From Bog-756 sp963704615 (GTDB taxonomy: Bacteria > Actinomycetota > Acidimicrobiia > Acidimicrobiales > RAAP-2), in the NCBI GenBank assembly GCA_963704615.1, contig OY969923.1, positions 434,001-498,000 on the forward strand: DNA of 64,000 nt, given 5' to 3'. Of this stretch, positions 7,982 through 17,826 are shown piece after piece. The notes under the pieces are model-generated. The model ran no database searches, had not been told where the DNA came from, and saw nothing but the letters and a program-made list of their open reading frames with translations. Position 1 is the stretch's first letter. The number at the start of each line of letters is the position of its first letter. Both the position numbers and the translations under genes were made by a program.

Positions 7982-10716
7982 TCCGATCGCCGGTCCTCAC
8001 TGCCTGCACGGACCGCCAAGGCCCGAGCCAGCTCGATGCGGTTGCCCAATTGGAGTTTGACGTAGATGCTCGACAGATGCATCTTGACAGTCCCCCGCGA
8101 GATGTAGAGCTTGGCAGCGATCTCCGGATTAGAGAGTCCGCTGGCCGCGAGCTCCGAGACCTCGGTTTCAATCGGGCTAAGGCTCTCCCAGCCCGCGATT
8201 GGATGTCTCCGAGGACCGCGGGCTCGTCGGGCGTAGTTGGCGGCATCGGCCAAGGACATCGCGGCGCCCTCTGCCCATCCTTTCTCCCACTCCTGAACCT
8301 TGCCTTGCTGAAGGATCTGTCGCTTCGCAGTTTCCAGACGACAGGTGGTGTCGGGGAATGGCGCGCACGAGACCCGACGGCGAGCGGCAGTCGCCGCTCC
8401 GGCCAACCGGGCACAGCGGGTCGGCGCTTCGGCCGACGCCGCGAGCAGAGCGAGCTCGTCGAGTACGTCGGCGACGCTGCGACTGACGCCAAGGCCGACG
8501 AAGACGGCCAACGCCTCACGAAGATGTACCAGCCCTTGCTGCAGATCGCCGTCGAGCAGATCCGCTCGTCCTACGACGAACTGTGCGATCGCCTCCTGTC
8601 GGGAACTCCCAGTCCGTCCGGCGAGCTCCGCGAGCTCCCTGGCTTGACTGCGTGCTCGCTCGGAGTCTCCTCGTATTAGGGCGACACGGGCCAGCACCTC
8701 GCGCATCAGAGCCGTGGTGTGTGGTTGTGGCATCTGAGCGATCAGCGCTTCGGCCAGCTCTGCCGCAAGCTCAATGTCGTCCTGCATCAACGCGACGATT
8801 GCCCGCCCGAGGTCGATCCCAGGGGCCGCGTGACGGGCTTCCGACTCCCGAGCCTCCGCACTCGTTCGTCTTGCCTCGGCGGTCGCCTCCTCAAGACGTC
8901 CGAGCCTGGCCAGTGCATGGATCCGGTGGCAGACTCCTTGGAAGTACGTGGTTGAGGTTTGATCGTCTTCAAGCTCGAGAGCGATGTCCACGTGTTTGAG
9001 CGCCTTCAGCGGCGAGCCGACCACCACCTCGCTCCACGCCATGGCCTGCTCTGCCCACACCCGGAGGCGTCGATGCCCCGTCGCTCCCTCGATCGAGCAG
9101 AACTCGTCATAGGCCTTCAGCGCGGTCTCGAATCGATCGCAGATTCCGGCCGCGAACTCCAGATTGGCGAGAGCCCAGGCGAGCCCGAATGGATCGTCGA
9201 GGGCGCGTAGGAGTTCGACCGCCCCCTCCGTGCTCCGGATGCCTTCCTCGAGGTCAGACCCGGTGAGGATAAGCACGATACCGGTCAACATCAGGCAGCG
9301 GGCCAAAGTCTGGTCATCCGTGACCTGAGGAAGGAGCGCACGGCTTTCGCTGAGGTGTTCAACCGCAGCCTCGTAGTCCTCGTTGAGCATCCCGAGGACT
9401 GCCGCTCCACTGTGTACGACGGCCCGGGCCGGGGCGTGGGTCATCTCGCCGGTTGCGGCGAGGACAGCGGAGATCGAGTCGTTCGCCTCCTGAAACCGCT
9501 CAGTCAGGATCCAGTGACGTGTCATGGACGCCACCAGCGCCAGCGCTGAGCTCAGATCACGATCCAGTGCCGCTTTCAACGCGAACCGGAGGTTGCCCCG
9601 CTCCTCGTCGATGACATCGTGACCTCTGGTATCGATCAACCTCTTATCGGCGCGGGCCGCGAATCCGGTGTACCAGCTCATGTGGCGGGTCTCGATCTCT
9701 GTGCGCGTTCCGCTTGTGGAAAGTCGCTCAGCTGCGTAGTCCTTGACGGTTTGAAGGAAGGACCAGCGCTCGCCCTCCAGAGAGGCCACTCGAATGATCA
9801 GGCTCTTCTCGGTCAGCGCGTCGAGACGGATCCGCACTTCGGACTCGTCGGCCTCGGGCTGGGCGACGTCGCAGGCGGCACGGAGACCCCAACCGTCGGA
9901 GAAGACCGACAAGTTGTCGAGAAGGTCCTGCTCCGCTCTGTTGAGCAACCCGTAGCTCCAGTCGATGGAAGCCCGAATGGATTGGTGCTGCGGTGGCCGA
10001 TCGTCAGGGCCGATCGTCGTGTCGTCGACGTGTTGCGGTAGCTGGAGGGCGATGTCGGTAACCGGCATCGTCTTGACTTGGGCAGCCGCCAGGCCGATTG
10101 CCAGTGGCAGCCCGTCGAGTCGATGACAGACGCGGGCTACCGCCCGAGCTGACGACGGCCCGAGGACAAATCCCGGGTCGACGCTGCAGGCTCGCTCGAC
10201 GAATAGGCGCCCGGCGTCCGAAAGGACCACGCCTGGGACGTCCTGGGTGGCCGGCAAGGTCAGAGGTTCCAGCCGAAAGACCACTTCGCCGGGGATCCCG
10301 AGTGGCACTCGGCTCGTTACGAGGACTCGCAGTTCGGGAGCGCCTCGGACCATCGAGGTCACCAAGCGGCCGACGGAGTCCGCGACTTGCTCGCAATTGT
10401 CGAGGACGAGCACCATCGCTCGGCTGTCAAGACATCCGAGCACGACGTCGAGGGTGCTCCGACCGGGACGCTCGTGTCCGCCAAGCTCGTGCAGCACACC
10501 GTCGAGCATCTCTGTCTGCGTGCGCGCCGAGCCCAGCTCCACGAGCACCGACGGAAGAAGATTCTTGGACGCATGCGGGCCAGCTACCTCGACGGCGAGG
10601 CTGGATTTGCCGCACCCGCCGGGGCCGGTGACGGTGACGAGTCCCGGCTGGCGTAGCTCATCGCTCAGGAGGCCCAACTCCCGCTCACGACCGATGAGCT
10701 TTCCGCCGCTGGTCAC
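7978..10716 (-). CDS. LuxR-family ATPase transcriptional regulator (LAL/AfsR-like STAND)
   Basis: 912 residues. An N-terminal NTPase has Walker A 'GPGGCGKSS', Walker B 'VLVLDNCEQV' and 'LVTSRVPLGIPGE'. A long alpha-helical TPR-like middle includes 'SWYTGFAARADKRLI' and many A-rich helices. A C-terminal LuxR/GerE HTH reads 'LSPIETEVSELAASGLSNPE' and 'LYISRGTVKMHLSSIYVKL'. Such STAND regulators hydrolyse ATP and activate target promoters on sensing an inducer through the repeats. No obvious target operon adjoins it; the nearest divergent gene is the beta-propeller protein, about 550 bases away. Confidence 0.9.
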   Translation of the reverse strand: MTSGGKLIGRERELGLLSDELRQPGLVTVTGPGGCGKSSLAVEVAGPHASKNLLPSVLVELGSARTQTEMLDGVLHELGGHERPGRSTLDVVLGCLDSRAMVLVLDNCEQVADSVGRLVTSMVRGAPELRVLVTSRVPLGIPGEVVFRLEPLTLPATQDVPGVVLSDAGRLFVERACSVDPGFVLGPSSARAVARVCHRLDGLPLAIGLAAAQVKTMPVTDIALQLPQHVDDTTIGPDDRPPQHQSIRASIDWSYGLLNRAEQDLLDNLSVFSDGWGLRAACDVAQPEADESEVRIRLDALTEKSLIIRVASLEGERWSFLQTVKDYAAERLSTSGTRTEIETRHMSWYTGFAARADKRLIDTRGHDVIDEERGNLRFALKAALDRDLSSALALVASMTRHWILTERFQEANDSISAVLAATGEMTHAPARAVVHSGAAVLGMLNEDYEAAVEHLSESRALLPQVTDDQTLARCLMLTGIVLILTGSDLEEGIRSTEGAVELLRALDDPFGLAWALANLEFAAGICDRFETALKAYDEFCSIEGATGHRRLRVWAEQAMAWSEVVVGSPLKALKHVDIALELEDDQTSTTYFQGVCHRIHALARLGRLEEATAEARRTSAEARESEARHAAPGIDLGRAIVALMQDDIELAAELAEALIAQMPQPHTTALMREVLARVALIRGDSERARSQARELAELAGRTGSSRQEAIAQFVVGRADLLDGDLQQGLVHLREALAVFVGLGVSRSVADVLDELALLAASAEAPTRCARLAGAATAARRRVSCAPFPDTTCRLETAKRQILQQGKVQEWEKGWAEGAAMSLADAANYARRARGPRRHPIAGWESLSPIETEVSELAASGLSNPEIAAKLYISRGTVKMHLSSIYVKLQLGNRIELARALAVRAGSEDRRSD

Positions 10717-11269
10717 CTCCCTATACTCCCAAATTCGGCCACCCGGCGCTGGGCCTCGCCTCGTCGGCGAGTTGTGTCACGGGGTCAAACGAGACTGTCA
10801 AACGAAACTGCGCTACACAGTCCTGTGAGCCTGCCGGACAGTGAGCCTGCTCGGATTCGGGTCCGCCCCCGCCAGACGCTCCCGTTCGGTGCCTCACGCT
10901 CAGCGGGCCGAATCCCCGCATCGTCTAGTGACACGCAACTCCAGTTGCGGTCCGACCTCCGTCCGAGAGCAACCGGACTGAAGCCGAACAATCAACTCCT
11001 CGGAGGACGAATTGGCCACCTGGCCGTAGTTACGTTGTGACGAAAGGACCACTCTTCTCAGTGGCTCGATCGCCCGAGGTGGCGCCTGGGCCGATTTGCA
11101 GGGCTTGGCGGGTCGCGCACAAAGACTGGACGGGAATGGGAGGCAGCCTCGTGTCGAAGTACGTAGTCGATCCCACACATGAACGGTGTCTGGAGGTTGC
11201 GTTTCTACGGCCATCGCTCTCTCGCATTCCGCGGCGGATGGGAGATCAGCAAGGAATGGTGCTGGGGTC
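10717..11269. other. 553-base intergenic region between divergent genes
   Basis: I see no credible gene here; the short frames lack ribosome sites and recognisable sequence. It must hold the promoters for the LuxR-ATPase (minus) and the beta-propeller protein (plus). The one clear structure is the palindrome at 10934-10949. Confidence 0.5.
10934..10949. promoter_or_regulatory. Palindrome CGCAACT-CC-AGTTGCG, candidate operator
   Basis: Perfect 7-base arms around CC, about 220 bases upstream of the LuxR-ATPase start and 320 upstream of the beta-propeller start. Size and symmetry fit a dimeric regulator site. It could equally be a small hairpin; no T tract follows. Confidence 0.35.
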
Positions 11270-13576
11270 ATGAGGCGCTACCGATTCATCGTGCGGCTCC
11301 TCGCGTCGGTGGTCTTAACCGCCGTCGTGGCCATGGTCGTCAATGTGGCGAGCACGCTCTCCGCATCGGCGACAGCTCTGTCCCCGTATGTGGCGACGAC
11401 TGTCCGGGTTGGCAGCAGCCCAACGGGTGTAGCCGTGAATCCTGCAACAGGCCTCGTGTATGTCAGCAATTACGATTCGAACACGGTCTCGGTGATCTCC
11501 GAGAGTTCTGACTCCGTGGTCGCCACCATCCCTGTGGGCTTAAGCCCCAACGGTGTCGCCTTCGACCCGGTCACGAATGAGGTCTGGGTTGCCAATGAGA
11601 GCTCGTTCACCCTTTCCGTCATCAGCACAACCTCGAACACGGTCATCAACACAGTGAGTGTGGGTGCGGGGAACGAACCCTACGGGGTGGCGATAGACAC
11701 GTCGGATGGATACGTCTACAACACGGATTGGAACACTTCTGAAGTATCGGTCACGGACGACCGTACTGCTCCCCCGACAGGGGTAGCCGCGATCTCTGTT
11801 GGCATCGACCCCTACGGCCTGGCGGTGAACTCATCGACGAACAACGTCTACGTTGCTGAAAGCCAGGCTGGCAGAGTGGCCATTATCAATGGCACAACCG
11901 TTACTGGCTCGTTGTCGGCCGGCACCAAAACGGACGGGGTGGCGGTCGACCCGAGTACCAATTCGCTCTTCGTGTCCAACTACACCGCTGGGACGATAGA
12001 CAAGTTCGACACGGCAACGAACACGTTGGTCAGTTCGATTGATCCCGGGTCAGAACCGGCCGGTCTTGCCGTTGATCCAGGTAACCAGACGGTTTGGGCG
12101 GCCGCCGAGGGCGCACGCTTGATTCAAGCGCCCGAGAGCTTTGGCACCTACTCCGAGATTGGGGCTGGCACCAACCCTTTGGGTGTCGCGGTAGACACTT
12201 CGACCCATCTCGCCTTCGTGACTGACATTGGCTCCGCCGATGTGCTGGTAGCCGCCGACGGAACGCCGCCAACGTTTACCTCGGCGGACTCCGCCTCGTT
12301 CATCTATGACTCGCCAGGAACCTTTACACCGACGGCAACTGGAACACCCACACCCGCAATCACAGAAAGTGGGGCACTGCCGACCGGGGTGAGCTTTTCC
12401 GACGGCGTGCTTTCCGGAACCCCTGAGGAGTATGGGATCTTCTCGATCACCTTCACGGCCACAGGGGCGGGGGTCCCGGCTGTTCAGGACTTCACCTTGA
12501 CGGTTCCTGGAACGCCGCCAACGTTCACCTCGGCGGACTCGACCTCGTTCACCTATGACTCGCCAGGAAGCTTTACACCGACGGCAACCGGAACACCCAC
12601 ACCGACAATCACGGAAAGCGGGACCATGCCGACCGGGGTGAGCTTTTCCGACGGCGTGCTCTCCGGCACGCCCACCGAAAATGGGAACTTCCCCATAACC
12701 TTTACCGCTACGGGGTTTGGGACTCCGGCTGTCCAGGACTTCACCTTGAGTGTCAGCGAGCCTCCAGCGTTCAACGCCATTCCGCCGACCACGTTCCCCG
12801 TGAATGCGTATTTCGAGTTCGACATCATCGCCGGGTATGGCTCCCCGGCACCGGTGGTCTACATGAGCGGAACACTGCCGAACGGTGTCACTGCCTCCTA
12901 CGCCAACGCGGATTGGAGCGTCTACGGCACGCCGACACAGAGCGGCATCTACCCGCTCACCTTCACCGCAATCAATGGGATCAGCCCCGATGCCGTTGAG
13001 ACCGTGCCCCTCACCGTTGAAGGACCCCCCACGATCACCTCACCGAACGCCGCCACGTTCACCTTGAACAGTCTCGGAACCTTCTCTCCATCGGCGAGTG
13101 GATATCCGTCACCCACGATCTCGGAGAGTGGCCCTTTACCGAACGGGATCGTGTTCTCCGGGGGTGTGCTGGCGGGCACCCCGACCGAATATGGCACCTT
13201 CCCGATCACCTTCACCGCCAGCAACGGGTTTAGTCCGGACGCGACGCAGGGCTTCACCCTGACAGTGAGCCCCTGCGCGGGGTCCTCAACGCGTTGCTTC
13301 ACCAGTCTGGCATCCGACACGGTGCCAGTCGGTTCGGCGTTCTCGTTTCCCGTGACGACCGCAGGAACTCCCGTCCCGACGATCAAGCTCAAGGGTAAGT
13401 TGCCGAAGGGGGTGAAGTTCAAAGAGCGCATTGGAGGCGCCACCCTGTCTGGTACACCGACATCGACGGCACACAAGTCTGCGGTGGGGACCTATGACCT
13501 CATGTTCACCGCCACCTACGGCAAGGGCGCAAGCAAGCTGGTGGTGACCCAGGCGTTCACATTGACAGTGACGTAA
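11270..13576 (+). CDS. Secreted beta-propeller (YVTN) protein with tandem putative-Ig (He_PIG) domains
   Basis: 768 residues from ATG 11270, where a basic, hydrophobic signal peptide begins ('MRRYRFIVRLLASVVLTAVV'). About residues 35-330 carry YVTN-like repeats ('VGSSPTGVAVNPATGLVYVS' and variants every ~42 residues), predicting a seven-bladed propeller. Then come at least four Ig-like domains of the He_PIG type ('LPTGVSFSDGVLSGTP'), and a final domain with a Cys pair and Lys-rich end. It is likely an exported adhesin or surface-binding protein. No LPXTG or C-terminal anchor is seen. The frame is open upstream to 11186, but that stretch is not signal-like. Confidence 0.85.
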   Translation: MRRYRFIVRLLASVVLTAVVAMVVNVASTLSASATALSPYVATTVRVGSSPTGVAVNPATGLVYVSNYDSNTVSVISESSDSVVATIPVGLSPNGVAFDPVTNEVWVANESSFTLSVISTTSNTVINTVSVGAGNEPYGVAIDTSDGYVYNTDWNTSEVSVTDDRTAPPTGVAAISVGIDPYGLAVNSSTNNVYVAESQAGRVAIINGTTVTGSLSAGTKTDGVAVDPSTNSLFVSNYTAGTIDKFDTATNTLVSSIDPGSEPAGLAVDPGNQTVWAAAEGARLIQAPESFGTYSEIGAGTNPLGVAVDTSTHLAFVTDIGSADVLVAADGTPPTFTSADSASFIYDSPGTFTPTATGTPTPAITESGALPTGVSFSDGVLSGTPEEYGIFSITFTATGAGVPAVQDFTLTVPGTPPTFTSADSTSFTYDSPGSFTPTATGTPTPTITESGTMPTGVSFSDGVLSGTPTENGNFPITFTATGFGTPAVQDFTLSVSEPPAFNAIPPTTFPVNAYFEFDIIAGYGSPAPVVYMSGTLPNGVTASYANADWSVYGTPTQSGIYPLTFTAINGISPDAVETVPLTVEGPPTITSPNAATFTLNSLGTFSPSASGYPSPTISESGPLPNGIVFSGGVLAGTPTEYGTFPITFTASNGFSPDATQGFTLTVSPCAGSSTRCFTSLASDTVPVGSAFSFPVTTAGTPVPTIKLKGKLPKGVKFKERIGGATLSGTPTSTAHKSAVGTYDLMFTATYGKGASKLVVTQAFTLTVT
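12260..12757 (+). repeat. Tandem direct repeat, 2 x 249 bp, inside the beta-propeller/Ig gene
   Basis: Two units beginning 'ggaacgccgccaacgtt' at 12260 and 12509 are nearly identical at the DNA level, each encoding one 83-residue Ig-like domain. Later domains in the same protein are more diverged, so this pair is a recent duplication and could expand or contract by recombination. Confidence 0.8.
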
Positions 13577-13656
13577 GGGCGAACTGTCCGCTGCTGGTGA
13601 AGGGTGTCATCGGAAATATCGATTGGTGGATGTATCTCAGAGAAGGGACTATCTCA

Positions 13657-14307
13657 ATGCGAGTTTCTCAGTCAGTGATTGGGCAGGTGAAGGAAGGCCA
13701 GATGGAGCAGGCCATCAGCCTTTCCAGCGAGGCGGCGAATCTGGTTGGTCGCCACGGCGGAGACGTGAGGCTGTTTCTTACGGCTGCTGCCGGCGAGCAG
13801 GTCAATTCGACGTTGTTCACCATCGAATACGACAGTCCGGAAGCCATGGGTCGAGCGTTCGACGCGATGAATACCGATCCGGAGGTGCAGAGCCTCTCCT
13901 TGAAGCTGAACGACGCGGCGTCGCCGACGGTCCTCACCTCTGTCAGCATGGGAATGGAGTTGCCCATCGGCCGCGAACCGAAGCAGGGAAGAGGCAATCT
14001 CCTCGAGGTTCACACCAATCGGGTCACCCCCGGACAAATGGAGGAGTTCCTCTCGCAGGCGGCCGAAGTATGCGCGTTCGTGGAGTCCAGTGGAGCAGTC
14101 AACGCACGAGTGATTCAACTGACCTACGCGGGCATGGCGAGCGGGATGACGGCCTTCGTCTGGGAGATCGAGAACTGGCAGACCCATGCCAGTCTGGGGA
14201 GCGCGTGGTTCTCTGACGCTGGTCTAGCGCTACAGGAGAGGTCGAACACTGCCAATTCACCGGCATCGCAGATATCGAGCGCCGTCTACAGCGCCATCCC
14301 TCTCTAG
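13657..14307 (+). CDS. Hypothetical protein with two tandem ABM-like (dimeric alpha-beta barrel) halves
   Basis: 216 residues from the ATG at 13657, preceded by AGAAGGGA. The two halves resemble one another. Both start with a beta strand and 'GQMEQAISL' / 'GQMEEFLSQ', then a helix, then strands ('NSTLFTIEYDSPEAMGRAF' / 'GMTAFVWEIENWQTHASLG'). This is the layout of antibiotic-biosynthesis-monooxygenase/NIPSNAP-type ferredoxin-like folds. No cofactor residues can be assigned. It follows the beta-propeller gene by about 80 bases and may be co-transcribed. Function unknown. Confidence 0.6.
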   Translation: MRVSQSVIGQVKEGQMEQAISLSSEAANLVGRHGGDVRLFLTAAAGEQVNSTLFTIEYDSPEAMGRAFDAMNTDPEVQSLSLKLNDAASPTVLTSVSMGMELPIGREPKQGRGNLLEVHTNRVTPGQMEEFLSQAAEVCAFVESSGAVNARVIQLTYAGMASGMTAFVWEIENWQTHASLGSAWFSDAGLALQERSNTANSPASQISSAVYSAIPL

Positions 14308-14432
14308 AGCTGGTCATGGACAATCAGCGGAACCCAGGGCTGTGGAGTGACGGTGGTATCCCACCGTACGCCGATTGTGCTGCCGAATCTCCTCAACCGT
14401 GCGGGATTGGATCCGAGGTTCGTTAACCAGGG

Positions 14433-15749
14433 TTAGGAGGCAGTGACCAAGGCCCGGACGGATGACTGGTCGTGGTCTGCTGTTGTGACTATCCCTCGTG
14501 CGGAAGATTCCTCGCTCGGGGTGTAGCGGCTCTTCAAGCGCAGGAACGGGGACTCAACCAAGCGCCACGAGAGGTCCGCGCAGCAGATTGTTGCGACAAG
14601 AGCGATCGCCACTCCCGAAAGGCCAAGGTCGTGCAGCCACGTCAGCCACACGTAGTGCCATAGATAGAGCGCGTACGAGCGGCGGCCAAGGTAAGTCATG
14701 ATGGGGCTGGACAGCCATGACGGCCTCTCCCTGTGACGATCGACGAGGGCCACGACCATCACAGGGGCAGATACAGAGACGCCTATCCAGCTCACGGCGT
14801 AGACGACTGGCGACACCTGATGGTCGAACACCCATCCCGACCACACCATCAGACCCATGGCGACGATGGCAACCGGCGTACAGGCGTGGCGCCACCATGT
14901 GGAGACGGTGTCCCTTCTCGTCCACAGGAGTGCCACCGCGGCACCGACGAGAAATGCCCCGGATCGGGTGTCGGTACTGTAGAAGACCCAAGGGGTAGTC
15001 GAGTGAGCATGCTGGATCCATACAACATCGATGAATGAGGCTGTGGCGAGAGCGCAGGCCCCGAGGGCCGCGATCCTGCGCCCTCGTATGACAAGCAGCG
15101 CGAGCAGTGGTGCCCACAACAGGTAGAACTGCTCCTCTACGGCCAATGACCAAAGGTGTCCGAGCGGGACATATCCAGTGAAGACGCCGAACAGCCCACA
15201 CCAGTTGGTCGCGTAGATGAGCCCCGCTCCCGCCCCCTCGAGGGCGACGGAGACCGACTCACCTCCGCCGCTGTTGGATCCGGGAACGCTCGCCATCCAG
15301 GCCGCGTGGCCGAAGACGACGACCATCAGTAGCCAGATCATGAGGAAGGCGACGAGTGCGGGGCCGAGGCGGAGAGCCCTGCGAGCAAAGAACTTGGTGA
15401 GGCTGATTCGTCCCGTCTTCCCCTTCTCGGAAACAAGGATGGTGGTGATCAGAAATCCGCTCAATCCGAAGAAGACGAACATGGCCACCTGTCCGGCAGC
15501 GACTTCGGGCTCGAGCCCGGCATGGCCCATGAACACGGCAAACCACGCGAGCCCGCGAACGCCGTCGAGAACCGGCTGGTGTCCGAGGGACCGAACGGTT
15601 CGCTTGGGCCTCGCCGCGGGAAGTTGCTGCACTGGTAGCAGTGTCCACTGCGAACCTGGGCTGGACCTTGGAATATCTGCAGATTCTGATAAGAGGCTGC
15701 GATCCGGCGCTCTCAGCTTGGGAGGCTGAGGACGGACACCGGGGATCAA
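14433..15749 (-). CDS. Acyltransferase 3 family membrane protein (OafA/YrhL-like)
   Basis: 438 residues with about ten membrane segments. The family signature 'LDGVRGLAWFAVFMGHAG' carries the catalytic His, followed by 'FVFFGLSGFLITTIL' and 'FFARRALRLGPAL', then 'HLWSLAVEEQFYLLWAPLL'. These proteins O-acylate cell-surface glycans, lipids or peptidoglycan using acyl donors from the cytoplasm. The open frame begins with a TTG and a ~60-residue polar N terminus, so the true start may lie further in. No neighbouring glycan operon is present. Confidence 0.88.
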   Translation of the reverse strand: MIPGVRPQPPKLRAPDRSLLSESADIPRSSPGSQWTLLPVQQLPAARPKRTVRSLGHQPVLDGVRGLAWFAVFMGHAGLEPEVAAGQVAMFVFFGLSGFLITTILVSEKGKTGRISLTKFFARRALRLGPALVAFLMIWLLMVVVFGHAAWMASVPGSNSGGGESVSVALEGAGAGLIYATNWCGLFGVFTGYVPLGHLWSLAVEEQFYLLWAPLLALLVIRGRRIAALGACALATASFIDVVWIQHAHSTTPWVFYSTDTRSGAFLVGAAVALLWTRRDTVSTWWRHACTPVAIVAMGLMVWSGWVFDHQVSPVVYAVSWIGVSVSAPVMVVALVDRHRERPSWLSSPIMTYLGRRSYALYLWHYVWLTWLHDLGLSGVAIALVATICCADLSWRLVESPFLRLKSRYTPSEESSARGIVTTADHDQSSVRALVTAS

Positions 15750-15842
15750 GCTCCCGGCGTTGATATCTCTTTCGTATCATCCCTGTATGACTTTTCTTGT
15801 AGAACCGGCTCCGGCGGCTTACCTGCGGGTTCTGGCGATGCA

Positions 15843-16877
15843 GTGATCAGGCGACGGGTCACCTCGATGTGGGCGGTGCTCGGTGTCCTTATCGCACTTG
15901 TAGCTGCCTCAGTTGCTTTCGCCGTGTCACCCGCGTCGGCCGCCCAGACCGGAGGGGTGCGTGCGGCCGCCCCACGAATAATCATCGACTCTGACCTGTC
16001 CTTGTGGTGGGACGACGCCACCGCTATCGGCATGGCCAATGTTCTCGAGCAGCGCGGACAGGTTCGGATACTTGGCATCATGTCTGACATCCGCAACCCT
16101 CTCGCTGTCGCCGCGATGGATGCCATCGATACCGCATACGGTCACGCCAATATCCCTTTGGGAGCGGTCGTTCACAGCGATGCCAACACCGCACCACACG
16201 GCTATACCAATGTTCTGGTTGCAAAACTCCACCATTCGGTCCGTTCGAGCAACGACGTTCCCGGAGCCGTCGCTCTCTACCGGCGTCTCCTCGCGAACCA
16301 ACCCGACCACAGCGTCACAGTCGTTGCCATTGGGGCCTACACAAATCTGGCGGGTCTGCTGCGTTCGAAGTCCGATCAGAACAGCCCGCTCGATGGGCGT
16401 GCCCTGATCGGAGAGAAGGTGAAGCGGCTCGTGGTCGAAGATGGTCTCTTTCCCAACGGGGCCCCCGCCCTGACGAACCAGAAACTGGATCCATCCTCGG
16501 CCAGAGCAGTGGTGAACGGAACGGATTGGCCAACACCGATTGCCTGGGTTGATGGGTTTGATGGAATCCAGACCAAGGTCGGGGGAGCGCTATGTTCGAC
16601 CGTGCCTGCCGACAACCCGATGCGAATTGTGTACGAGTCGAGGTTCGGATGTGGTCCACCCGGGGACGGAGACTGGGATGGCCCCACCTTGCTCTACGCA
16701 ATCGGGGGCAGACAAGGTCTCTTCTCTGAGCTGGGCCGGGGCGGTGCCGCGTACATCAATTCACAAGGAGGGCTGTCGTGGCGCACAGACCCCGCTCGTC
16801 CTCACGACCTCTACGTTCATGTCGCCGACCAAAGTGCCCTCAATCAACGAATCGACGCACTCATTGGCGCCAAGTGA
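15843..16877 (+). CDS. Exported nucleoside hydrolase-like protein
   Basis: 344 residues (GTG start) with a signal peptide ('MIRRRVTSMWAVLGVLIALV' to 'ASAA'). The mature part starts with 'IIIDSDLSLWWDDATAIGMA', matching the Asp-rich calcium-binding motif of inosine-uridine nucleoside N-ribohydrolases (usually DTDxGxDD). Later 'VTVVAIGAYTNLAGLL' matches the conserved 'GPLTNIA' strand. The usual 'HD' near the C terminus seems replaced by 'WDGPTLLYA'. Likely an extracytoplasmic hydrolase of nucleosides or a related N-glycosyl substrate; the specificity is not readable. Confidence 0.78.
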   Translation: MIRRRVTSMWAVLGVLIALVAASVAFAVSPASAAQTGGVRAAAPRIIIDSDLSLWWDDATAIGMANVLEQRGQVRILGIMSDIRNPLAVAAMDAIDTAYGHANIPLGAVVHSDANTAPHGYTNVLVAKLHHSVRSSNDVPGAVALYRRLLANQPDHSVTVVAIGAYTNLAGLLRSKSDQNSPLDGRALIGEKVKRLVVEDGLFPNGAPALTNQKLDPSSARAVVNGTDWPTPIAWVDGFDGIQTKVGGALCSTVPADNPMRIVYESRFGCGPPGDGDWDGPTLLYAIGGRQGLFSELGRGGAAYINSQGGLSWRTDPARPHDLYVHVADQSALNQRIDALIGAK

Positions 16878-16904
16878 TGGGACGGTGGACGTGACCCACG
16901 CGGC

Positions 16905-17783
16905 ATGTCGATGGCCGAGTTGCAATCATTGATGGGTATGGATCTGAACGAGCTCAAGGTCACCCGCTACGCCGTGACTGATGCGATCGCGACCATCACA
17001 CTGCACCGTCCTGAGCGCCTCAACAGTTGGACGGGGCGGATGCACACTGAGTACCGAGCCCTTCTGTCTCGGGCCGCCGCCGATGCCACCGTCCGTGTGA
17101 TCGTGGTCACCGGCGCGGGACGAGGCTTCTGCGCCGGCGCCGACTCAAAGGCGCTCGAGGGCCATGCGGCGCGGGGTGAATACGACGCCGGAGTGGATGC
17201 GGACCTCGCCCGACCGGGGTGGGGCGTCCAGCCTGAGTTCGACGCCGATTTTGCCTACCACTTCGGCATTCCCAAGCCAATAATTGCCGCCATCAACGGA
17301 CCGGCGGCCGGGGTTGGATTAGTGCTGGCGTGTTACTGCGACCTTCGCTTTGCTGCCGAAGGGGCCAAGATGACGACGTCACACGGCCGATTGGGTCTGC
17401 CCGCTGAGTACGGGCTGTCGTGGCTCCTACCCCGACTCATCGGAGTGACCCGAGCGGCCGACCTTCTGTTATCGAGTCGAGTGGTGCTGGCCGAGGAAGC
17501 TGAGGCGATGGGCCTGATCAATCGAGCAGTAAGCGCGGCCGATTTAATGGAAACGACATACGCATACGCTCGCGGGCTGGCGACGGATATCGCACCCTCC
17601 TCTTTGGCCTCGACCAAACTTCAGCTCTACCGGGACCTCCATCGCGACGTGGCCGCGTCTGTCGCTGATGCGGGAACGAGGTTGGAGCAGATGATGCAAG
17701 GTCCCGACTTCGTCGAAGGCGTTGCAGCCCTGACAGAGCACCGGCTGCCGCACTTTGATGATCCCATCCCACCACCAGCGTGA
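16905..17783 (+). CDS. Enoyl-CoA hydratase/isomerase (crotonase) family protein
   Basis: 292 residues. Crotonase core: 'ITLHRPERLNSWTGRMHTEY', oxyanion-hole strand 'GAGRGFCAGADSKAL', 'AAINGPAAGVGLVLACYCDL' and 'SHGRLGLPAEYGLSWLLPRL'. The Glu that acts as base in hydratases cannot be placed with certainty; 'AEYGLSW' fits the 'E-x-G' position of many actinobacterial crotonases. It acts on a CoA thioester in fatty-acid or aromatic catabolism. It starts 27 bases after the nucleoside hydrolase stop. Confidence 0.9.
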   Translation: MSMAELQSLMGMDLNELKVTRYAVTDAIATITLHRPERLNSWTGRMHTEYRALLSRAAADATVRVIVVTGAGRGFCAGADSKALEGHAARGEYDAGVDADLARPGWGVQPEFDADFAYHFGIPKPIIAAINGPAAGVGLVLACYCDLRFAAEGAKMTTSHGRLGLPAEYGLSWLLPRLIGVTRAADLLLSSRVVLAEEAEAMGLINRAVSAADLMETTYAYARGLATDIAPSSLASTKLQLYRDLHRDVAASVADAGTRLEQMMQGPDFVEGVAALTEHRLPHFDDPIPPPA

Positions 17784-17826
17784 CGAGCACCAGGTATCCA
17801 CCGACCCTGCAGGGCCTCGCCCGTCT

